A stretch of DNA of 64,000 bases, from the NCBI RefSeq assembly GCF_017301735.1, contig NZ_CP071090.1, positions 10,592,001 through 10,656,000 on the forward strand, given 5' to 3'. A model generated the notes under the pieces. It did not search any database, was not told the DNA's origin, and was given only the letters and a program-made list of their open reading frames with translations. The translations under genes and the position numbers were made by a program. Below are positions 32,461-42,700 of this stretch, piece after piece (the first letter of the stretch is position 1; each line of letters begins with the position of its first letter). The DNA is from Pyxidicoccus parkwaysis. Lineage in GTDB: Bacteria; Myxococcota; Myxococcia; Myxococcales; Myxococcaceae.

Positions 32461-34335
32461 ATGGCCTCATCCGTCTTCCTGATGTTGGCGCTCGCCACCA
32501 CGCCGGGGGTTTCCCCGGCGCGTGAGCCCGCTCCGTCCCACAAGTTCTCCACAGCGCAGGCTCGCACCGCCGAGCTGCTGTCCTCCGCCGGCAGTGCGTC
32601 CGTGAAGGCCGCGCTCCGCGAGGACGCTGTTTCCGGGCTCGCGATGACCGCGGGCAACGGGTCCGTGCATGCGGCACTCCGTGACGGCACGGCGACCGCT
32701 GCAGTGCTCGCGGGCAACGGGTCCGTGCATGCGGCGCTCGGTAATGGTGCTGCGGTCGCCCCCGTGCTCGCGGGCGCGCAGCCCGTGAAGGCCGCGGTCA
32801 CGGATGTGGCTCGGGCTCCCATCGTCAGTGCCGCCGTGCTCGCGGGCGGTGAGTCCGTGCCGTCCTCGTCGGCCTCGGAAACGTCTGCATCGGGCAAGCC
32901 CACGCCCACCTCCGCGACATCACCGACTCCCGAGGCCACCGTCTCCGACGTCGGCCGCGTCGCCGCCGAGGCCGCCCTCAGCGCCGTGCGCGCCGCCGCC
33001 GTGGCCCTGCGCACGCCGTCCGCTCCCGCCGTGGTCGACGCGGACGCGAGCTACGCCCGGGGCGTCGCGGCCCTCCAGGCGAAGGACTCCCGCACCGCCA
33101 TCTCCGAGCTGTCCGCCTGCGTGCAGGCCGTGCCCTCACGCGTGGACTGCCGCTGGGAGCTCGGCTGGGCGTACCAGGTGGAGGGCCGCTGGACGGACGC
33201 CCTCGCGCAGTGGACCGAGGTGAAGAAGCTCGCGCCCGAGCACCCGGATTTGGAGACGGCGCTCGCGCAGGCCCAGGGCCAGGCCGCGCTCCAGGAGAAG
33301 CTCTCCCGCGCGCCTCAGGCCGGCAACCGCCCTCCTCCGCCTCCAGGCGCGAAGGTGCGCATCCGCGCCGTCGGTGACGTCATGCTCGGCACCACCATCC
33401 CCGAGGGACACCTTCCTCCGGAGGGCCCCGCCAGCGTCATCACCGCCGTGCGCCCGCTACTCGAGGATGCGGACTTCACCTTCGCCAACCTGGAGGGCCC
33501 GCTGTGCGACGGCGGCAAGACGACCAAGTGCCGCTCCAAGGGCAACTGCTACGCGTTCCGCTCGCCCACCGAGTACGGCGCGACGCTGAAGGAGGCCGGC
33601 GTGGACGTGGTCTCCACCGCGAACAACCACTCCGGCGACTTCGGCGAGGAGTGCCGCCGCCAGACGGAGGGCACGCTCGACGCGCTGGGCATTGCGTGGA
33701 GCGGCCCGCCGGGCTCCATCGCCACGGTGGAGCGCAACGGTCTGCGCATCGGCGTGGTGGCCTTCCACACGTCGCCCTCGTGCAACCACCTCAACAACCT
33801 CGCCACGGCCACGGCGCTGGTGCAGGCGGCCGCGGCGGAGCATGACCTCGTCATCGTCTCGTTCCACGGCGGCGCCGAGGGCAGCAAGGCGGTCCACGTG
33901 CCGGCGGGGCGCGAGATGTTCTTCGGCGAGGACCGTGGAGACTTGCGCACCTTCACCCGCGCCATGGTGGACGCGGGCGCGAACCTGGTCATCGGCCACG
34001 GCCCGCACGTGGTGCGCGGCATGGAGTTCTACAAGGGCCGGCTCATTGCCTATTCGCTGGGGAACTTCGCCACGTACGGCCGCTTCACCCTCACGGGCGC
34101 GCAGGGCCTCGGCATGGTGCTGGAGGTGGAGCTCGCCGGCGACGGCCGCTTCGAGTCCGCCCGCATCCTCCCCACGAAGCAGGTGGGCGAGGGTATCTCC
34201 CAGCCGGACCCGAAGGCCGCCGTCATCCCGCTCATCCAGGGCCTCACCGCCGACGACTTCCCCGACACGGGCGCGCGCATCTCCGACGACGGCACCGTGA
34301 AGCCCGCGGGCAAGGGCCCCGTCAGCGCGCGCTGA
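32461..34335 (+). CDS. CapA-like metallophosphoesterase with repetitive N-terminus and TPR
   Basis: Product of 624 aa. An N-terminal signal-like stretch (MASSVFLMLALATTPGVSPAR) is followed by an Ala/Ser/Val-rich region with repeats of NGSVHAAL. A TPR region (about 195-280, DASYARGVAALQAKDSRTAIS) precedes a CapA/poly-gamma-glutamate-synthesis-type phosphoesterase domain (about 297-600) with RAVGDVMLG, FANLEGPLCDG, STANNHSGDFGEE and GHGPHVVRGME. CapA proteins act in capsule or peptidoglycan-linked polymer synthesis; here the exported location suggests an envelope polymer role. The start at 32461 is directly before the signal. The N-terminal region holds one copy of the TCCACA element. Confidence 0.82.
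   Translation: MASSVFLMLALATTPGVSPAREPAPSHKFSTAQARTAELLSSAGSASVKAALREDAVSGLAMTAGNGSVHAALRDGTATAAVLAGNGSVHAALGNGAAVAPVLAGAQPVKAAVTDVARAPIVSAAVLAGGESVPSSSASETSASGKPTPTSATSPTPEATVSDVGRVAAEAALSAVRAAAVALRTPSAPAVVDADASYARGVAALQAKDSRTAISELSACVQAVPSRVDCRWELGWAYQVEGRWTDALAQWTEVKKLAPEHPDLETALAQAQGQAALQEKLSRAPQAGNRPPPPPGAKVRIRAVGDVMLGTTIPEGHLPPEGPASVITAVRPLLEDADFTFANLEGPLCDGGKTTKCRSKGNCYAFRSPTEYGATLKEAGVDVVSTANNHSGDFGEECRRQTEGTLDALGIAWSGPPGSIATVERNGLRIGVVAFHTSPSCNHLNNLATATALVQAAAAEHDLVIVSFHGGAEGSKAVHVPAGREMFFGEDRGDLRTFTRAMVDAGANLVIGHGPHVVRGMEFYKGRLIAYSLGNFATYGRFTLTGAQGLGMVLEVELAGDGRFESARILPTKQVGEGISQPDPKAAVIPLIQGLTADDFPDTGARISDDGTVKPAGKGPVSAR
32538..32554 (+). repeat. Copy 3 of the TCCACA element
   Basis: CCACAAGTTCTCCACAG, identical over 17 bases to 12045-12061 and, reverse-complemented, to 10410-10426. 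Here it lies inside a coding region and is translated as part of SHKFSTAQ. A shared AGGCTC 3 nt downstream extends the match with copy 2. Confidence 0.8.
32649..32735 (+). repeat. Internal DNA repeat in the CapA-like gene
   Basis: A 27-bp stretch is exact at 32649-32675 and 32709-32735, 60 bp apart, so the period is 20 codons. It encodes AGNGSVHAA twice, which accounts for the peptide repeats in the N-terminal linker. Confidence 0.85.
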
Positions 34336-34376
34336 GTCCGCGCTCCAGCCGCCGTCCCCGAGGGGGCGGCGGACTC
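34334..34376 (+). terminator. Hairpin after the CapA-like gene
   Basis: Outer arms GAGTCCG and CGGACTC enclose an imperfect GC-rich stem (GCCGCCGTCCCC against GGGGGCGGC). It begins within the stop codon region at 34333. There is no T-run, so strength is uncertain. Confidence 0.5.
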
Positions 34377-34524
34377 GTGGAATGAGCGTTCCTTCCGCTG
34401 CGGTCGCCGTCCGTGCGCGGTCGACATGAGCCCATGTGAGGGCTCAGATGATTCCTGACATACCCCTGTCACAGCGGGTGGGCAGGTTCTTCCTGTCAAC
34501 CCGATGCGGTCCAGGAGGACTGTC

Positions 34525-35154
34525 ATGAAGCTCTATTTCCATCCCATGTCCGGAAACTCGCGCCGCGTGCTGCTCGTGGCCAGCCACCTCGAGGTGCCCC
34601 TCGAGCGAATCATGGTCGACCTGACCAAAGGCGAGCAGCGCGGGGTGCCGCACCTGGGGCGCAATCCCAACGGACGTGTCCCGGTCCTCGATGACGACGG
34701 CTTCATCCTCTGGGAGTCGCGCGCCATCATGCAGTACCTGGCCGAGAAGACGCCGGGGCAGACGCTGCTCCCGACCGACGCACACGGCCGCGCCGACGTG
34801 AGCCGCTGGCTCTTCTGGTGCGCGGCCCACATGGCCCCGGCGAACACCATCTTCGTCTTCGAGAACTTCGTGAAGGCGCTGTCAGGTGGCCAGCCGGACC
34901 CCACCGAGGTCGCACGCGGAGAGGCGCTCTTCGCGCAGCATGCGCCCGTCCTCGACGCGCACCTCGCGGGCAGGACGTGGGTCTCACAGAATCGCCTGAC
35001 CCTCGCGGACTTCTCCCTGGCCGCGTCGTTCGCCCTCGCTGGCCCCGCGCGCCTGCCGCTCAGGGACTACGCGAACATCCAGGCCTGGCTCGGGCGCGTG
35101 CAGGAAACCGAGGCGTGGAAGCGCACCACACCGCCTGTACCGGCCCGCTCATAG
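34525..35154 (+). CDS. Glutathione S-transferase family protein
   Basis: Product of 209 aa with an N-terminal thioredoxin-like domain (MKLYFHPMSGNSRRVLL) and an all-helical C-terminal domain. The motif GRVPVLDDDG contains the cis-Pro, followed by LWESRAIMQYL, where E-S contacts the gamma-glutamyl group. The C-terminal hallmark LTLADFSLAA is present. Conjugation or peroxidase activity with glutathione is expected. The start at 34525 has AGGAGG 6 nt upstream. gshB at 26.5 kb would supply glutathione. Confidence 0.93.
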   Translation: MKLYFHPMSGNSRRVLLVASHLEVPLERIMVDLTKGEQRGVPHLGRNPNGRVPVLDDDGFILWESRAIMQYLAEKTPGQTLLPTDAHGRADVSRWLFWCAAHMAPANTIFVFENFVKALSGGQPDPTEVARGEALFAQHAPVLDAHLAGRTWVSQNRLTLADFSLAASFALAGPARLPLRDYANIQAWLGRVQETEAWKRTTPPVPARS

Positions 35155-35407
35155 GCTCCGCCACCGCGCTGAAGCTGGCGCCATGCCGACCTCCACGCAC
35201 CCGTGCCCACGGATGCGCGGGTTTCCCTCGCGCGTGAATTCCACGTGAGCCGCGAGAGACCTGTCCCATCCGTGCAGCCGCGCTGTCACTTCCACGTCGT
35301 GCGGACCGTCAGTGTGCTGTCACCCACCGCACGATGAAGCCCGCCTGCTGGCCCCACTGCCAGTCGCGTATTTGCGGCTCAAAGGATGACGCGAGCCAGG
35401 AGGGCGC

Positions 35408-36676
35408 GTGTCGTCTCTGTGCGGTACAAGGAACGTCGCCGTGCGCGCACTCCGACTGCCACGTCTCTCCTCGCTTCGCGCCTTCGACCATCCCGGCTAC
35501 TTCGCTGTCTGGCTGGGCGCGCTGGTCTCCACCATCGGCACCTGGATGGAAACGGTGGCCATGGGCGTGTACGTCACGCAGGAGACCGGCCGCGCCGAGT
35601 GGACCGGCGGCATCGCCGCCCTCACCTTCCTGCCCTCGGTGATTCTGTCGCCCGTGGGCGGCGCGCTCGCGGACCGGTTCGACCGGCGCGCGTACGTCGC
35701 GGTGGGCTCGGTGGTGCAATTGCTCCTCGCGGGCGTGCTGACGGTGCTGGCCTTCACGCACCAGCTCAGCGTGCACGCGGTGGGCGTCGTCTCGCTGCTC
35801 AACGGCTGCGCGAGCACGCTCATCAGCCCGGCCTTCTCCGCGATGCTCGTCGAGCTCGTGCCCCCGCGTGACCTGCACAGCGCGGTGAGCCTCAACTCGG
35901 CGCAGTACAACCTGGGGCGCATCATCGGTCCGGCGGCGGCGGGCTTCGTGCTCGCGGCGGGCGGCGCGCCCTGGGCGCTGCTCATCAACACCCTCTCCTT
36001 CCTCGCGGTGCTCATCGCGCTGTCGCGCGTGCGGACGCCTCCGCGTGACATGGGCAAGGTCGCCCAGAACCTCTGGAAGCAGATTGCGCAGGGCATCTCG
36101 GTGGTGCGGGCGGACGCGGACATCCCGCTGATGCTGTGGGCCACGCTGCTCGTCGCGGGCCTGGTGGCGCCGTTCATCGGCCTGGTGCCGGTGTTCGCCA
36201 TCCGCGAGTTCGGCCAGGGCGCCGCGGCCACGTCGCTGCTCGTCGCCTGTCAGGGCGCGGGCGCGGTGACGGCGGCGCTGGTGGTGGGCACGCTCGTGGA
36301 CACGCTGGGACAGCGCAAGCTGCTCGGCATCATCTCGCTCGCGATTGGCGCGGTGTCGGCGCTGTACTGGCTGGCTCCCACGCTGCCCATGGCGGCGACG
36401 TGCATCGTGCTGCTCGGTGGCAGCTACATGATGATGATGACGGGGCTGAACTCGTATTGTCAGTCCCGCGTGCCGCGCGAGATGCAGGCGCGCATGAGCA
36501 GCCTCTACAGCATGGTGCTCGGCGGCTCGTACGCGGCGGGCGTGTGGGGACTCGGCGCGCTCTCGGACCGCGTGGGCCTGCGCTTCGTCATGGTGACGTC
36601 CAGCGTCCTGTTCCTCGCGCTCGTGCTGACGCTGCGGTTGATGCGGCCTCGCCGCTTCGAGAACGCATCTTCATAG
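35408..36676 (+). CDS. MFS transporter (EntS/MFS_3-like)
   Basis: Major facilitator exporter of 422 aa with about 11-12 membrane helices. It has the cytoplasmic loop motif GALADRFDRR between helices 2 and 3, and the opening FDHPGYFAVWLGALVSTIGTWMETVAMGVYV resembles enterobactin-exporter-like MFS_3 members. The start is the GTG at 35408, supported by AGGAGG 6 nt upstream. The 253-bp spacer before it holds no recognised gene. The substrate is unknown; small-molecule efflux is expected. Confidence 0.9.
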   Translation: MSSLCGTRNVAVRALRLPRLSSLRAFDHPGYFAVWLGALVSTIGTWMETVAMGVYVTQETGRAEWTGGIAALTFLPSVILSPVGGALADRFDRRAYVAVGSVVQLLLAGVLTVLAFTHQLSVHAVGVVSLLNGCASTLISPAFSAMLVELVPPRDLHSAVSLNSAQYNLGRIIGPAAAGFVLAAGGAPWALLINTLSFLAVLIALSRVRTPPRDMGKVAQNLWKQIAQGISVVRADADIPLMLWATLLVAGLVAPFIGLVPVFAIREFGQGAAATSLLVACQGAGAVTAALVVGTLVDTLGQRKLLGIISLAIGAVSALYWLAPTLPMAATCIVLLGGSYMMMMTGLNSYCQSRVPREMQARMSSLYSMVLGGSYAAGVWGLGALSDRVGLRFVMVTSSVLFLALVLTLRLMRPRRFENASS

Positions 36677-36763
36677 ACGCAGCCCACAGCTCCGCGGTCC
36701 ACCGCCGGACACGCGCGCCACGGTGCACGTGCGAGCACTGACTCCTCGCGTTACACGGGGGCC

Positions 36764-37768
36764 ATGCACACGCGTCCCCTCCTGCTGGCCCTCACCGCAC
36801 TGCTGCTGACCACCTCGCCCGCCCTCGCGCAGGAGCGTCGTGCCTCCGAGCCGCTCGGCATCGCGCTGGAGGGCCTGCCTTCTGCGTTCCCCGTGCAGTA
36901 CCTCCTCGTCACGCTGGAGGGGCAGGACCTCCGCATGGCGTACCTGGACGTGAAGCCCACGGGCAGCGCCAACGGGCGCACCGTCATCCTGCTCCACGGG
37001 AAGAACTTCTTCGGCGCGTACTGGGAGTCCACCATCCGCGCCCTCACCGCCGCCGGCTACCGCGTCGTCGTCCCGGACCAGATGGGCTTCGGCCGCTCCT
37101 CCAAGCCGGCCATCCACTACAGCTTCCACACCCTCGCCTCGCTGACGAAGAAGCTGCTCGACACGCTCGGCATTCAGCAGACGGCCGTGGTGGGCCACTC
37201 CATGGGCGGCATGGTGGCCACGCGCTTCGCGCTCATGTTCCCCGAGACCACCACGCACCTCGTGCTGGAGAACCCCATCGGCCTCGAGGACTACCGCGAG
37301 AAGGTGCCCTGGCAGTCCACCGAGACGTATTACCGCGAGCAGCTCCAGGCCACCGAGGAGGGCACGCGCAAGTACCACCAGACGTACTACGTGAAGTGGA
37401 AGCCCGAGTACGACGTCTGGGTTCAAATCTTCGCCCGGCAGCTCCAGAGCGCCGAGTACCCGCGCCTCGCCTGGGTGTCCGCCGCCACGTCGCAGATGAT
37501 TTATGAACAGCCCGTCGCCCACGAGTTCCCCCTCGTGAAGCCGCGCACGCTGCTCGTCATCGGCCAGGAGGACCGCACCTATATCGGCCGGGGCAAGGTG
37601 CCCGCCGACGTGGCCGCGACGCTGGGCCAGTACCCCCGGCTCGGCAAGGCGGTGGCGAAGGCCATTCCCAACGCGACGCTGGTGGAGCTCCCCGGCGTGG
37701 GCCACATCCCCCACTTCGAGGCGCCCGAGAAGTTCCACTCCGCGCTGCTCGGCTTCCTCGGAAAGTGA
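36764..37768 (+). CDS. Exported alpha/beta hydrolase
   Basis: Product of 334 aa with a Sec signal peptide (MHTRPLLLALTALLLTTSPALAQ). The nucleophile is S146 in GHSMGG; the oxyanion segment is VILLHGKNFFG (74-84); a later Asp lies in IGQEDRTY and the catalytic His in GVGHIPHFE. Together they make a complete hydrolase triad, expected in the periplasm or outside. A C-C hydrolase, haloalkane- or ester-cleaving role cannot be separated. It starts 87 bp after the MFS gene in the same direction. Confidence 0.9.
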   Translation: MHTRPLLLALTALLLTTSPALAQERRASEPLGIALEGLPSAFPVQYLLVTLEGQDLRMAYLDVKPTGSANGRTVILLHGKNFFGAYWESTIRALTAAGYRVVVPDQMGFGRSSKPAIHYSFHTLASLTKKLLDTLGIQQTAVVGHSMGGMVATRFALMFPETTTHLVLENPIGLEDYREKVPWQSTETYYREQLQATEEGTRKYHQTYYVKWKPEYDVWVQIFARQLQSAEYPRLAWVSAATSQMIYEQPVAHEFPLVKPRTLLVIGQEDRTYIGRGKVPADVAATLGQYPRLGKAVAKAIPNATLVELPGVGHIPHFEAPEKFHSALLGFLGK

Positions 37769-37917
37769 GCTGAGCTCCTGCCCCGCGGGGCTGTGGGCAA
37801 CTTGGGGACAGCACCCACGCCCCGCGTGAAGCTCCGCTGCTCGCGCGTGTGTCCTCCGCGCTAGAATCCCCCTCCACCCGGGCCTCCACGGGCCGGGTGC
37901 ACTCGCTGGGGGGCGCC

Positions 37918-39597
37918 ATGAAGAAGCTGCTCGGACCGATGCTGTACATGACGGACTCGCAGTCCACGGACACGTGGACCTTCTCCGTCAACCTGTACCT
38001 CTCCGGCACGGACCCCACGAAGCCTCCCGGGCTGCAGCTCAACTTCCTCGACACGCAGGGCAGGGACCTGGCCGGCTCCGAGGTCTCCGGCCCCGAGCTG
38101 GCCGCCGACTTCTCCGGCCTCAAGAGCCCCATGGCCGGTGTGCTGTGGAAGTGGCACGTGTCCCTCCGGCGCGACACCGTCCCCACGCGCGTGGGCTATC
38201 GCTTCGTCGCGGTGGACGGCGCGCCCTCGCTCGAGGGCGTGGATGACGTGAAGGGCGTCCTCGTGCCGGAGCGCGGCGGCCTGCCTCGCGCGGCCTTCTT
38301 CTCCTGCAACGGCGGCGGCAGCGCCGAGGCGTGGAAGAAGGTGTCGAAGATGGGCCGGCCCTTCGGCTGCTGGGACGACATGAAGTACCAGCACCTGAGC
38401 ACCACGGAGGGCTTCCACCTGCTCGTCGGCGGCGGAGACCAGGTGTACGCGGACTCCATCTGGTACGCCTCGAAGGAGCTGGAGCGGTTCCACAAGCTGC
38501 CGCTGGCGGAGAAGCTCCGGGACCGGAAGCTGCCCGACGGCTGCCACGACGAGATGGTGGCCCGCTACGTGGAGCTCTACTGCGAGCGCTGGAGCGGCGA
38601 TGCGGGCATCGCTCCCATGCTCGCGCTCGTGCCCGGCCTCTTCACCTGGGATGACCACGACATCTTCGACGGCTGGGGCTCGCACGAGGAGCTCCAGGAG
38701 CACCCCTGGTACCAGACGCTCTACAGCGCCGCGGCGCTCACCTACGAGGCCTTCCAGCTCGGCGGGCTGAAGACTCCGAGCAAGACACCGGTGCAGCGCA
38801 AGCCGGGAGAGACACACTACCTGCACACGGTGCGCTTCACGGGCGATGAGTGCGACCTCGACGTGGTGATGCTGGATTTGCGCAGCGGCCGTACCAGCCG
38901 CAAGCGGGGCAACACCGAGAAGGTCGAGCACGTGGTGATGAGCGACGCGCAGTGGGCCGAGCTGGATGCGTGGCGCGGCGAGCACCGCGCGGCGGATGAG
39001 ACGGGCATCAAGAACCGGCACGTCGTCGTCGTGTCCTCGGTGCCCCTGGTCCACCTGCGCTTCGGGCCGGCCACCGAGCATGTGGCGGGCCTCGTGGACC
39101 TGCGCGACGACATGCTCGACCAGTGGGAATCCATCGTCCACCGCGGCGAGCGCACGCGGCTCATCATGGACCTCTTCAAGCTGGCGCGGGAGTCGTGCTG
39201 CGCGGTGACGGTCATCTCCGGCGACGTGCACGTGGGCGCGCGAGGCCTCATCCGCTCGCGCAATCCGGAGCACCTCTTCCCCGGCCTGGCCGAGGCCACC
39301 ATCGAGCAGGTGACGTCCTCCGCCATCGTCCACCCGCCTCCCGGCATGCTCGAGTTCCTCGGCATGCGCACGCTCGCGGGCGAGGGCGTGGAGGACCTGC
39401 CGTCCTTCATGCAGACGGAGCTCCTCCCCGTGGGCGCGGACCACTACCTGCGCGAGCGCAACTGGCTGTCCTTCAGCGTGAAGCGGCCCACCGGCGCCAC
39501 CTCGCGCCCCAAGCTGTGGCTGCGCTGGGAGGCGGAGCACACGCCGCTCTCCATGCAGGTGGTGGTGGAGCCTCCGCCGCTGCCCCGGTCCTCGTAG
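37918..39597 (+). CDS. PhoD-like metallophosphatase family protein
   Basis: Product of 559 aa without a signal peptide. The metal-binding motifs of the PhoD-like superfamily are visible: VVGGGDQVYAD (about 172-183), WDDHDIFDGWG, the middle VVVVSSVPLVHL and ISGDVHVGARG near the C-terminal third. The family hydrolyses phosphodiesters or phosphomonoesters with Fe/Ca. The absence of a Tat signal suggests a cytoplasmic variant. The start at 37918 has GGGG 5 nt upstream; the frame is open 23 codons further up. The product's end is followed by a long direct repeat. Confidence 0.87.
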   Translation: MKKLLGPMLYMTDSQSTDTWTFSVNLYLSGTDPTKPPGLQLNFLDTQGRDLAGSEVSGPELAADFSGLKSPMAGVLWKWHVSLRRDTVPTRVGYRFVAVDGAPSLEGVDDVKGVLVPERGGLPRAAFFSCNGGGSAEAWKKVSKMGRPFGCWDDMKYQHLSTTEGFHLLVGGGDQVYADSIWYASKELERFHKLPLAEKLRDRKLPDGCHDEMVARYVELYCERWSGDAGIAPMLALVPGLFTWDDHDIFDGWGSHEELQEHPWYQTLYSAAALTYEAFQLGGLKTPSKTPVQRKPGETHYLHTVRFTGDECDLDVVMLDLRSGRTSRKRGNTEKVEHVVMSDAQWAELDAWRGEHRAADETGIKNRHVVVVSSVPLVHLRFGPATEHVAGLVDLRDDMLDQWESIVHRGERTRLIMDLFKLARESCCAVTVISGDVHVGARGLIRSRNPEHLFPGLAEATIEQVTSSAIVHPPPGMLEFLGMRTLAGEGVEDLPSFMQTELLPVGADHYLRERNWLSFSVKRPTGATSRPKLWLRWEAEHTPLSMQVVVEPPPLPRSS

Positions 39598-39735
39598 TCC
39601 GCGTGAGGACGGGAGGACACTGTCACTGCGCGCCTGGGGCCCTCCCGCGCAGGCGCGTGGAGGAGCCTGCGCCGCTCCACCGGTAGCCCGCGCGAGGACG
39701 GGCGGACGCCATTACTGCGCGCCGCGGACCCTCCT
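39594..39735. repeat. Long imperfect direct repeat covering the subtilisin 3' end
   Basis: Copy A (39594-39646) and copy B (39683-39735) align over about 53 bp with roughly ten mismatches, offset 89 bp. Copy B contains the stop codon and last codons of the minus-strand subtilisin gene; copy A reproduces that end in the gap after the phosphatase gene. Confidence 0.75.
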
Positions 39736-42700
39736 CCGGCCCGTGCGCAGGACGAAGCCGAGCAGCACGGCGGCGGCCGGGAAGGTGCCTCCGGTGGTGG
39801 AGCACCCTTCATCCGGCTGCTCCCCGCTGGGGTTGTCCGTGGGCGGTGATGACCGGCGATAGGCGGGCACCAGCGTCACCGGGATGTACACCCTCACCCC
39901 TTCGTCGTCGCTCACGACCAGGTCGAAGGTGAGGCGCGTCTCCCCCTTCGCCCACTCGCGAGGCGCGGTCCAGCTCAGCAGGCCCGTCTCATTCACGCGG
40001 ACCCACGCAGGAGCATCCTCCAACGTGATGCCGAGCGCGTCGCCCGCTCCGCCGGGGTCGGACACCTGCGCTTGGTACGTCATCTCCTCCAGGGACGTCA
40101 CCTGCTGCTCGGGGATGGGCTCCACCACCGGGGAGGCGTTCTCGATGGGGACCTCGAAGGCCTTGTCGAAGGAGCCCGTGTCCGCCTCCACGCGCACCAG
40201 GGCCCGCTGGGAGGACTGGCCCGTCGGGTTGTCCGTGTACACGTGCTGCACGGAGGGCTCGGACGTCACTGCGTCGAACTGGCCGTCTCCGTCGAAGTCC
40301 CAGTGATAGCGGAGGATGGGCTCACAGCCGGGCTCGGCGCGGACGCGCAGTGACGCGGTGACGGGCTCCGTCTTCTGCGAGCCCTCCACGTCCACGCCGA
40401 GGATGATGGGAGTGCCGCACACGACGACGGCGCCCCACGTATTCACGGCCGAGGTGTGCCCCTTGAAATCGGTGATGCGCATGGCCACCCGGTGGGCCCC
40501 CGAATCAGTGAAGGCATGCGCCCGCGTGGTGCGGGCGAGCGACTGCGTGATGCCCTCGATTTCCGGCGTGGTGATGGTGTCCCTCGCCGTCGCGTGGAAG
40601 TCCTTCCCGTCGTAGTCGAAGTCCCAATCCACGAACCACGGCGGGCTTCGCCGGGGCGCGATGAAGGTGACGTTGAACGCAACCGGATGGCGCACCTGCG
40701 GCACGACGACGTCCGCGCTCAGCTGCACGGGGGACGCGTGCTGCAGGGTGTACTCCGGCGCGAGCTGCCGGATGGGTGAGGGATTGCCATTCGCGTCGAT
40801 GATTCTCACCGCCACCGTCGTGGCTTCCGGGTTCGCGGGGGCGAACCAGGTCCGCGAGAGCACCTCATCCGTGGGAGAGCCCGTAGCCAGCACCGTGCTG
40901 CTCCCATCCACGTCGAAGCGGCCGTCGTAGTCCGCGTCCCACTGCACCGTCCAGGGAGCCGGCGCGCCGTATCCCAAGAACTTCACCTCGAAGTTCGCCA
41001 CGTCGTTGTACTCGGGCATCCAGAAGGCGCCGCCACCGCTTATCGCCAGGTCCCACGAGTACCGGGGATGGACGATGAAGCTGTCCTCGCCCGGGAAGGT
41101 GACGGTGACGGGTCCGTCCCCGGAGGGCTCCCATGCGGCGGTGGCGATGCCGTCGCCCGCGGCCAGGTCGGGGCCCTGGCCGTCGTCGAGGAGGGTGAGG
41201 CTCCACGGCGCCACGCTCAGTTGAATCGTCACGGGGCCGGCGGCCTCGCCGCAGCGGATGTTCAGCGCGGCGAAGGTCAGCTGCTCTTCATATTTCGTCC
41301 AATATTCCATTCTGGCGCGGAGGACCTCCGAGGAGGGCTCGAGGCGCTTCACCAGCGTCTGGCCCGCGCAGCTCAGGGAGCCCACGCCGCCCGTGTCGAC
41401 GGCGCGGATGCGCCGGCCCGACACGCTCAGGTTCTTCAGCGCGGGCACCTCCTGGCCGCCGCTCAGCACCAGGTTGCGCAGGGCGCGCCAGTCGCGTTCG
41501 GGAGCCTGCGCGTGCAGCAGCGCCACCAGCCCGGTGACATGGGGCGCGGCCATGGACGTGCCTTCATAGACGGCGTAGCCGCCCCCGGGCACCGTGCTCA
41601 GGATGGAGACGCCCGGAGCGAAGACGTCCACCTTCTGGCGCCCGTAGTTCGAGAAGGAGGCCCGGTGGTCCGACGGGTCCGACGCCCCCACGGTGAGGAT
41701 GTTGGGGAAGACGTACTCGGCGGGGAAGGAGGTGTAGTTGTCCAGGTCCAGGTTCTTGCCGTCGTTGCCGGCGGAGCACACGAAGAGGATGCCCGCGCGC
41801 AGGTGACGGGTGATGCCGTCCTGCAGTGCCTGGGAGGGCAGGCCTCCTCCCCACGAGTTGTTCGTGGCGATGACGTTCACCGGGTGCCGTGCCCGCGTCT
41901 TCAGGTCCACGAGGTAGTCGAGGCAGCGGATGACGGCATCCCCCGAGATGGAGCCGTCCGCACCCCCGGTCTTGCACGCGAGAATCTTCGTGCGCGGGCT
42001 CACCCCGACGACGCCGAGCCCGTTGCCCGCGCGCGCGGCGATGGTGCCTGCCACGTGCGTGCCGTGGCCATACTCGTCCATGGGCGGCTTCGTCCGCGCC
42101 GCGTCCGTGGCGTCGATGCCGTGGACGTCGTCGATGTAGCCGTTACCGTCGTCATCCACGCCGTTGCCGGGGACTTCGCCGGGGTTGACCCACATGTTGG
42201 CGGCCAGGTCCGGATGCTTGAAGTCCACGCCGCTGTCGATGACGGCGACGACGTCCGCCTCGCTGCCCTCGGTGAGCGCCCATGCCTCGGGCGCGTTGAG
42301 GTCCGCGTCCACGGTGCCCAGCGTCTGGCCCGTGTTGTTCAGCCCCCACAGCTCCCGGAAGCGTGAGTCAGCGGGGAGCGCGTCGAGCGTGTAGAGGTAG
42401 TTGGGCTCCGCGTACGCGACGCGGGGGTTGGCGCGGTAGAGCGCCAGCGCCTGCTCGACACCGAGGCCCTCGGGGAGCTTCACGTGCTGCAGCCCCGTCA
42501 ATTGGCGGAAGCGGTACGCCACCCGGGCGCCCTTCACCACGCTCGAGGCGTCCTGCTCCATCGCCTGGACGCCGTCGCGGAAGCGCACCAGCACTTCACC
42601 CTCGACGTAGGCCGGGCGCTCGGCGGGTGGCTGTGCGGTGGTGGACGGAGGCGGCGGGTTGGCCCGCTCGCTACAGCCGGGCACCACGGCTCCGGCGAGG

